Program-made: the position numbers and the translations under genes
Shown: one piece after another, positions 5,557 through 9,413 of the stretch
How the letters are laid out: each line of letters opens with the position of its first letter
Position numbering within the stretch: the first letter of the stretch is position 1
NCBI GenBank assembly: GCA_937916185.1
Contig: CALGGD010000262.1
Location: forward strand, 1-9,413
Length of the DNA stretch: 9,413 nt
Direction: 5' to 3'
Source of the DNA: an uncultured Oxalobacter sp.
GTDB taxonomy: Bacteria > Pseudomonadota > Gammaproteobacteria > Burkholderiales > Burkholderiaceae_D
The notes under the pieces: generated by a model
Database searches by the model: none
Seen by the model: only the letters and a program-made list of their open reading frames with translations
What the model was told of the DNA's origin: nothing

Positions 5557-6795
5557 TCACTCTGCCAGCAACCAGTCGATCAGGTTGATGGAACGGATGC
5601 CTTCATATGACTGGATGAAATCCCTGTCCATCGACAGGACGGTTTTTTCATAATTGTCATTGATTGCCTGCAGCGGCCTCAGTTCCCGGTCACGGGTTTC
5701 CTTTGCCGCCATGCTTTCAGTAACCTGGATATAGACTTTCTTATCAGGTTTTTCAGCAATGAAATCGACTTCAGTATCACCGAACTTACCGATATAAATA
5801 CGGTAATCCCTTCTAAGCAGTTCAAGGAAAACGATGTTTTCCAAGATATGTCCCCTGTCTGCATCGCGGTATCCAAGCAGGATGTTCCGGAATCCCAAAT
5901 CGATGATATAGTTTTTACCCAAGGTCTTCAGCTGTTGCCGCCCTTTGATATCATATCTGCCCACAGAATAGAAAATATAAGCATTGCGGAGCATCTCGAC
6001 ATACCTTTCAACTGTCCTGCCTGCTGTTTTCCTTGCCTTCCCACCTTCAAGATTGCCCTCATCCGTCAGTACATTCCCGATGTTGTTTGGAGAAGTGATG
6101 CTGCCAATTGTTGAGCAGAGATAACGCATGATTTTCTGCAGTGTTGTCTGGTCAGCCCCTTTATTGCGTTGAAGGACATCGCGGAGTATGACGGTTGAAT
6201 AAATCCCTTCAAGGACTTGATGGCATCTGGACTCATTGAACTGGTATTCATGGAGGACAGGCATTCCCCCAAACTGAAGATAACGCTGGAACCGGCTTTC
6301 GATGGATCCGCTGGCATCGAATTGATAAAACGTCAGGAATTCCCTGAAAGAAAGCGGCAGCATACGGATTTCAACATACCTGCCTGAAAGCAAGGTGGAA
6401 AACTCCGTTGAGAAAAGGTATGCGTTTGAGCCAGTGATATAAATGTCAACATCAAAGTCAAGGCGGAACGATTCAATGGCTTTTTCCCAATGTTCGACAA
6501 CCTGAAGTTCATCAAAAATCAGATAGGTTTTGGCGTTATCAGGAATACGCTTGCTGACATCCTCATAGAAAGCCCCGTAATCTTTCAATTCACGGTAACG
6601 GAGGGACTCCAGATTCATATGAATGATATTCTGAGGAGGTACACCATCATCAAGCAGGTATTGATGGTAAAGTTCCAGCAATGAAGACTTCCCGCACCGT
6701 CTGATACCGGTCACGATTTTAACGGGACTGGTATTGCGATGCCCAATAAGCTGGTTGAGGTACTCTGGCCGGTTGATAAGATTGGTTGCCATCAT
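5557..6795 (-). CDS. ATPase of the AAA_14/DUF4143 family (COG1373), second copy
   Basis: 412 residues. Walker A is GIRRCGKS at 30-37, Walker B YLIFDE at 91-96 and the sensor-type segment ITGSNAYLFS at 120-129, followed by SGRYVEIRMLPLSFREF. The DUF4143 C-terminal half includes GKNYIIDLGFRNILLGYRD, a histidine-bearing GHILENIVFLELLRR, and the nuclease-like segment TEVDFIAEKPDKKVYIQV near 341-358, with Gln where a catalytic Lys is common. All ATPase motifs are intact. AGGGA lies eight bases before the double ATG at 6795 and 6792. The gene has its own promoter region with twin dyads (6857-6918) and ends 150 bases before the WYL start on the same strand. The 30 bases encoding EVDFIAEKPD (5743-5772) also occur in split form around the recombinase (see findings). 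The family is sure; the biological role is unknown. Confidence 0.92.
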   Translation of the reverse strand: MMATNLINRPEYLNQLIGHRNTSPVKIVTGIRRCGKSSLLELYHQYLLDDGVPPQNIIHMNLESLRYRELKDYGAFYEDVSKRIPDNAKTYLIFDELQVVEHWEKAIESFRLDFDVDIYITGSNAYLFSTEFSTLLSGRYVEIRMLPLSFREFLTFYQFDASGSIESRFQRYLQFGGMPVLHEYQFNESRCHQVLEGIYSTVILRDVLQRNKGADQTTLQKIMRYLCSTIGSITSPNNIGNVLTDEGNLEGGKARKTAGRTVERYVEMLRNAYIFYSVGRYDIKGRQQLKTLGKNYIIDLGFRNILLGYRDADRGHILENIVFLELLRRDYRIYIGKFGDTEVDFIAEKPDKKVYIQVTESMAAKETRDRELRPLQAINDNYEKTVLSMDRDFIQSYEGIRSINLIDWLLAE

Positions 6796-6856
6796 CTGTT
6801 TTTCCCTATCAGGAAGGTTTCCCCCATCTTAATGGAAAGCAACTTCAAGTCAATAC

Positions 6857-6918
6857 TTTTTGATATGAAAGTCAAAAATTATAAAAAATAATGATGTTTT
6901 TGACTTATATATCAAAAA
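6857..6918 (-). promoter_or_regulatory. Twin 22-bp dyads around a TATAAT box upstream of the second ATPase
   Basis: Two copies of TTTTTGA-N8-TCAAAAA lie at 6857-6878 and 6897-6918. Their centres are 40 bases apart, close to four helical turns, so bound dimers would sit on the same face of the DNA. A TATAAT box on the minus strand (6878-6883) lies between them, putting transcription start near 6871, inside the first dyad. This is the arrangement expected for a repressor operator. The two 8-base spacers differ (TATGAAAG and CTTATATA), so the arms are the conserved part. Confidence 0.6.
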
Positions 6919-6960
6919 ATAATATCCTTAAACAGGATTGCTTGATGTAGGAAAAATGGC

Positions 6961-6998
6961 AAAAAGACTCTGGTGACAGCTTCAAAAACCTTCACCAG
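6961..6998 (-). terminator. Probable intrinsic terminator after the 77-residue gene
   Basis: Read on the minus strand, CTGGTGA (6992-6998) pairs with TCACCAG (6970-6976) across a 15-base loop, then AGTC and a run of five T (6961-6965). It lies about 55 bases past the stop of the 77-residue gene. The stem is only seven pairs with a long loop, so strength is uncertain. Confidence 0.5.
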
Positions 6999-7051
6999 CT
7001 TCATGAGAGCATGGAATCAACTGTGCCTTGCCCTGTTTTATGCCATGCCTG

Positions 7052-7285
7052 TCAGTCACTGGTTTCAGTGACATCTTCTTCAGTCAGTTCCAGGTATTCG
7101 GTTTCCCCTGACAGGGAACAGCACATGGTGATTTCCAGGCTGGGCGGTCCTCCATGGATTTTCATCCGGCTTTCTGCCATATCGATATAGGATTGGATGG
7201 TCTGGTCTGTGACGTTGCCTGCCAGGTTTTCCCTCACAAAGTCTGCGATGGCTTTTTTCCCTGCTTCGTTGATGGTCCTGCCCAT
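7052..7285 (-). CDS. Small acidic protein of unknown function
   Basis: 77 residues, opening MGRTINEAGKKAIADFVREN, then a helical stretch TDQTIQSYIDMAESRMKIHG, a GGPPSLEI strand segment and a very acidic tail ending ELTEEDVTETSD. AAGGAG stands six bases before the ATG, one of the best ribosome binding sites in the window, so it is probably expressed. It follows the third ATPase on the same strand after a 92-base gap with no obvious promoter, and a terminator-like hairpin comes next, so the two may form a transcription unit. Two cysteines (MCCSL) lie in the middle. I recognise no family. An antitoxin or partner role for the ATPase would be speculation. The N-terminal helical region and strong ribosome site argue for a real gene. 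Confidence 0.7.
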   Translation of the reverse strand: MGRTINEAGKKAIADFVRENLAGNVTDQTIQSYIDMAESRMKIHGGPPSLEITMCCSLSGETEYLELTEEDVTETSD

Positions 7286-7377
7286 GACTGCTCCTTGTTT
7301 TCAATGTACTGACAGAAGAGATTATGGCATATCTGCCCTTGGAATTGATGCCTGTGGATTTTCCAAGATGCCCTTTA

Positions 7378-8655
7378 TCAGTTTTTCAAAGCTGTTATCG
7401 GCACGACAAAGACACCGTCAGGACGTTGATAAGCTGCATTTGACAGTCCACAGACAACGCAGAGTGTTTGGGGAGGTTTGGCTTTTGCATCCTGTTCAAA
7501 GGCTTTCTTGATTTTCAGCAGATTGGCGGCACCGGCATCAATTTCATTGGCGCCGAGCTTGATTTCGAACGCACTCCACTCGCCATTGGGCAATTCAATG
7601 ACAGCATCAATTTCTCTATTACTGTAATCTTGGTAGTGATACAGTCTGCCATCAAACGTTTCTGCATAGATACGCAGATCTCTTTCGACCAGTGCTTCAA
7701 AAAGGAACCCCAATGTATTGAGGTCTCCAAGCAACCTGTCAGGTGTTGCGCCTAGGAGTGCACAGGCAAGGGATGGGTCGCAGAAATGGCGCTTTTCCTG
7801 CTGTTTGACCCGCACGGAAGAACGCAGTGAGGTCGAGAATGGCAGCTGGTTGTCCAGCAGGAACAACCGGTTGAAGATGTCCAGGTATTCTGCGATGACA
7901 TTGATATCAATATCATCGTCATCTTTTTCTATGATGTCCCGTTTCAATGTCCTGTTGGAAGCCGTTGTACTTTCATTCCTCGCTAAAGACCGGAGAAGTT
8001 TATGTATCTTGCGGGTATCCCGTTTTATGCCATCCAACCGATAAATGTCATCAGCCAGGATTGCCTGGATGTATTGACCAGGAAGCAGCATTGCAAGGTC
8101 AAGCGGTACACCGATGTTTTCAGGCCAGCCGCCCCGGATAATCCGGTCGATGATTTCCATCAGGTCAACCTCTCCTGTCATCAACGACGGGGCTTCCCCG
8201 GTACAGATGTCCTTCAGGGATACCTGTCCACTGGAATAGCCTGCCTCATAGAGTGACATGGTATGCATCCTGAGCCTGGCAATCCGCCCAGCTCCGCTAT
8301 GGAGGATACCTTTGTGTTTTGGTGTGGATGACCCTGTCAGGATGAACCCACCTTTGGTACCAGACCTGTCAACATGAGCCCTGACCGCATCCCATAAGGC
8401 AGGGACTTCCTGCCATTCGTCAATCAGTCGTGGAGATGCTCCAGAAAGGACAAGGGAAGGATTCATTTCTGCAAGCCGACGGTTCTGGAAATTCCCATCA
8501 GGATTCCCAATCCTGACCTCACTTGCAGCATGAAAAGCTGAAGTCCATGTTTTTCCACACCATTTCGGTCCTTCAATACAGATGGCACCAAATGCAGACA
8601 GATGTTTTACCACCTGTATGTCAATGAGACGTTCTATATATCTGTCATTTTTCAT
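7378..8655 (-). CDS. ATPase of the AAA_14/DUF4143 family (COG1373), third and most divergent copy
   Basis: 425 residues. Walker A is GPKWCGKT at 29-36, the form typical of one large branch of this family, and Walker B is RLIDEWQ at 76-82, followed by VPALWDAVRAHVDR and the sensor-type ILTGSSTP at 105-112. GRIARLRMHTMSLYEAGYSS is another family hallmark. The C-terminal DUF4143 half contains FCDPSLACALLG and then NREIDAVIELPNGEWSAFEIKLG. Its Glu-Ile-Lys keeps the full PD-(D/E)xK pattern (Asp, Glu, Lys), unlike the first two copies, which have Gln-Val. The DNA before ATG 8655 lacks a good ribosome site. Its promoter has an extended -10 box and a 23-bp tandem repeat. The 77-residue gene follows downstream. 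Family certain; cellular role not established. Confidence 0.92.
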   Translation of the reverse strand: MKNDRYIERLIDIQVVKHLSAFGAICIEGPKWCGKTWTSAFHAASEVRIGNPDGNFQNRRLAEMNPSLVLSGASPRLIDEWQEVPALWDAVRAHVDRSGTKGGFILTGSSTPKHKGILHSGAGRIARLRMHTMSLYEAGYSSGQVSLKDICTGEAPSLMTGEVDLMEIIDRIIRGGWPENIGVPLDLAMLLPGQYIQAILADDIYRLDGIKRDTRKIHKLLRSLARNESTTASNRTLKRDIIEKDDDDIDINVIAEYLDIFNRLFLLDNQLPFSTSLRSSVRVKQQEKRHFCDPSLACALLGATPDRLLGDLNTLGFLFEALVERDLRIYAETFDGRLYHYQDYSNREIDAVIELPNGEWSAFEIKLGANEIDAGAANLLKIKKAFEQDAKAKPPQTLCVVCGLSNAAYQRPDGVFVVPITALKN

Positions 8656-8688
8656 GTTATGGTCTTTTTTGAGAGGTTCTTGTGTTGC

Positions 8689-8697
8689 AGTATAGCA
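8689..8697 (-). promoter_or_regulatory. Extended -10 promoter for the third ATPase
   Basis: On the minus strand the bases TGCTATACT (8697 down to 8689) match the extended -10 form TGnTATAAT. No good -35 box is seen, which extended -10 promoters can do without. The start of transcription would be near 8683, giving a leader of about 28 bases. The tandem repeat at 8699-8779 starts just upstream of it. Confidence 0.5.
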
Positions 8698-8698
8698 G

Positions 8699-8779
8699 AA
8701 CCTGACATATTTTAGAAAATCAACCAGACATATTTTTAATTTTCAAACAGATATATTTGGAATTTTTAATCAGACAGAT
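8699..8779. repeat. 23-bp direct repeat, three and a half copies, upstream of the third ATPase
   Basis: Units at 8699-8721, 8722-8744 and 8745-8767, with a partial unit at 8768-8779. Each begins AACCAGACATAT or a close variant, then an AT-rich stretch. Units one and two agree at 17 of 23 positions, units two and three at 18 of 23. The period is exact, with no spacer. The array spans about -16 to -96 relative to the predicted transcription start, so it could be a set of operators bound side by side; 23 bases is a little over two helical turns. It fills the gap between the ATPase promoter and the helicase region. Confidence 0.6.
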
Positions 8780-8965
8780 TCAACGGTAAAACGCAGACCG
8801 TCTTTTGACCTTGATGACAGGAATGTCTATCATGGCAGGTTTGACCTGATACCTGGCCATCCCGTTTGGTTTGACCAGCGCAGGGCTGATGTTCCTTTTC
8901 CACTTCCTGGGCAGGACACGGATGATGGAAAACCGTCTATCCGCCCGTGGTTGCAGGACAGGCAA
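8780..8965 (-). CDS. Doubtful small basic ORF after the helicase stop
   Basis: A 61-codon open frame with a TTG start directly follows the TAG of the helicase and is in the same frame, separated from it by one alanine codon. It is rich in Arg and Lys (SIIRVLPRKWKRNIS, KVKRRSAFYR). There is no ribosome binding site of note before TTG; an internal ATG (GMARYQVKPAMIDIPVIKV) gives a shorter version. It may be noncoding, a small unrelated gene, or a remnant. The helicase already ends where its relatives do, so read-through is not needed. Confidence 0.2.
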   Translation of the reverse strand: MPVLQPRADRRFSIIRVLPRKWKRNISPALVKPNGMARYQVKPAMIDIPVIKVKRRSAFYR

Positions 8966-8968
8966 CGC

Positions 8969-9413
8969 CTAAAGCACAGGCACTTTCTCCTTCAGGAACG
9001 CACAGGCAACCGTTTCATCCCGTGTCCGTGCGAATGGCGGCATGCTCCGCCAGATCCTGCCACCATAGGGCTTGTCAACCAGCCGGGTGTCACAGACCAT
9101 CAGGACACCGATGTCCTTGTCATCACGGATCAGCCTGCCTGCCCCCTGCTTCAGGCTGATGATGGTCTCCGGCACCTGATAGTCCATGAAACCGTTCCCG
9201 CCATTCCGTTCAAGGACTTTCAGCCGTGCAGCCAGCACGGGATCATCGGGCGGCGCAAACGGCAGTTTGTCCACGATGACCAGAGAAAGCGCCCTGCCTT
9301 TGACATCCACGCCTTCCCAGAAGCTCTGGCTGCCGATCAGGATACCGTTCCCTGCACGGCGGAACTGTTCGAGGAGTTCGTGCCGGCTGGCGGTGCCTTG
9401 GACAAAGAGGGGG
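8969..9413 (-). CDS. yoaA: ATP-dependent DNA helicase of the YoaA/DinG family, N-terminal part beyond the window
   Basis: 148 codons at the 3' end of a superfamily 2 helicase gene, open to the right edge of the window. It reads PLFVQGTASRHELLEQFRRA, then ILIGSQSFWEGVDVKGRALS, LVIVDKLPFAPPDDPVLAAR and the motif VI segment ISLKQGAGRLIRDDKDIGVL, ending with CDTRLVDKPYGGRIW and FLKEKVPVL. FWEGVDVKG and KLPFAPPDDP are characteristic of YoaA rather than DinG, whose equivalent is AEGLDLPG. YoaA is an XPD-like 5'-3' helicase, usually with an iron-sulphur cluster (not in this part), that works with a polymerase III subunit in tolerance of replication blocks. GTG at 9310 is not a true start; the protein continues upstream. 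Its end coincides with the normal family C-terminus. Confidence 0.93.
   Translation of the reverse strand, partial: PLFVQGTASRHELLEQFRRAGNGILIGSQSFWEGVDVKGRALSLVIVDKLPFAPPDDPVLAARLKVLERNGGNGFMDYQVPETIISLKQGAGRLIRDDKDIGVLMVCDTRLVDKPYGGRIWRSMPPFARTRDETVACAFLKEKVPVL

Noticed and set aside
7718..8044. Plus-strand open frame of 108 codons inside the third ATPase
   Set aside because: It lies wholly within an intact minus-strand ATPase and looks like antisense of its coding bias.
8699..8779. CRISPR array
   Set aside because: The 23-bp units are directly joined with no spacers and diverge from each other, and no cas gene is nearby.

Overview
The window looks like an accessory island on a bacterial chromosome. 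By eye its base composition is near 50% GC, with sharply AT-rich promoter gaps. The only housekeeping-type gene is the C-terminal part of a YoaA/DinG-family helicase at the right edge. Helicase type, signal peptide and gene style suggest a proteobacterium, perhaps a gut Burkholderiales such as Oxalobacter or Parasutterella. That taxon is a guess from general style, not from a marker gene.

Layout, left to right. Positions 1-1364 hold two minus-strand genes: a secreted protein running off the left edge, and an EVE-like (PUA-fold) protein with a transmembrane helix and a Pro/Ala-rich tail. A frameshifted small gene overlaps the start of the EVE gene. Its N-terminal codons lie in a 28-bp sequence that recurs, perfectly inverted, at 2747-2774. 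Between the two copies sits one complete XerC/D-like tyrosine recombinase gene (1652-2644). Each copy has imperfect inverted arms around a 6-bp asymmetric core, the usual form of a tyrosine recombinase crossover site. The block at 1504-2774 is therefore best read as a self-encoded invertible segment. An ATG lies at its right border, so flipping it would join that ATG to the small gene upstream of the EVE gene. To the right lies a decayed gene (2745-3048).

Positions 3134-8655 hold three separate ATPases of the AAA_14/DUF4143 family (COG1373): one on the plus strand (3134-4315) and two on the minus strand (5557-6795, 7378-8655). A WYL-domain transcription regulator (4390-5406) lies between the first two. 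A 77-residue protein of unknown function (7052-7285) follows the third. The regions upstream of the three ATPases and the WYL gene each carry a different repeat or dyad: a 25-bp perfect palindrome, twin 22-bp dyads 40 bp apart, a 23-bp tandem repeat, and two short dyads bracketing a TATAAT box. These look like separate operators.

How the genes may work together: WYL regulators, EVE domains, phase-variable recombinases and COG1373 ATPases are all common in defence or otherwise variable islands, so a locally regulated defence-type or conflict module is a reasonable reading. That function is inference; no gene here is a recognised effector of a named defence system.
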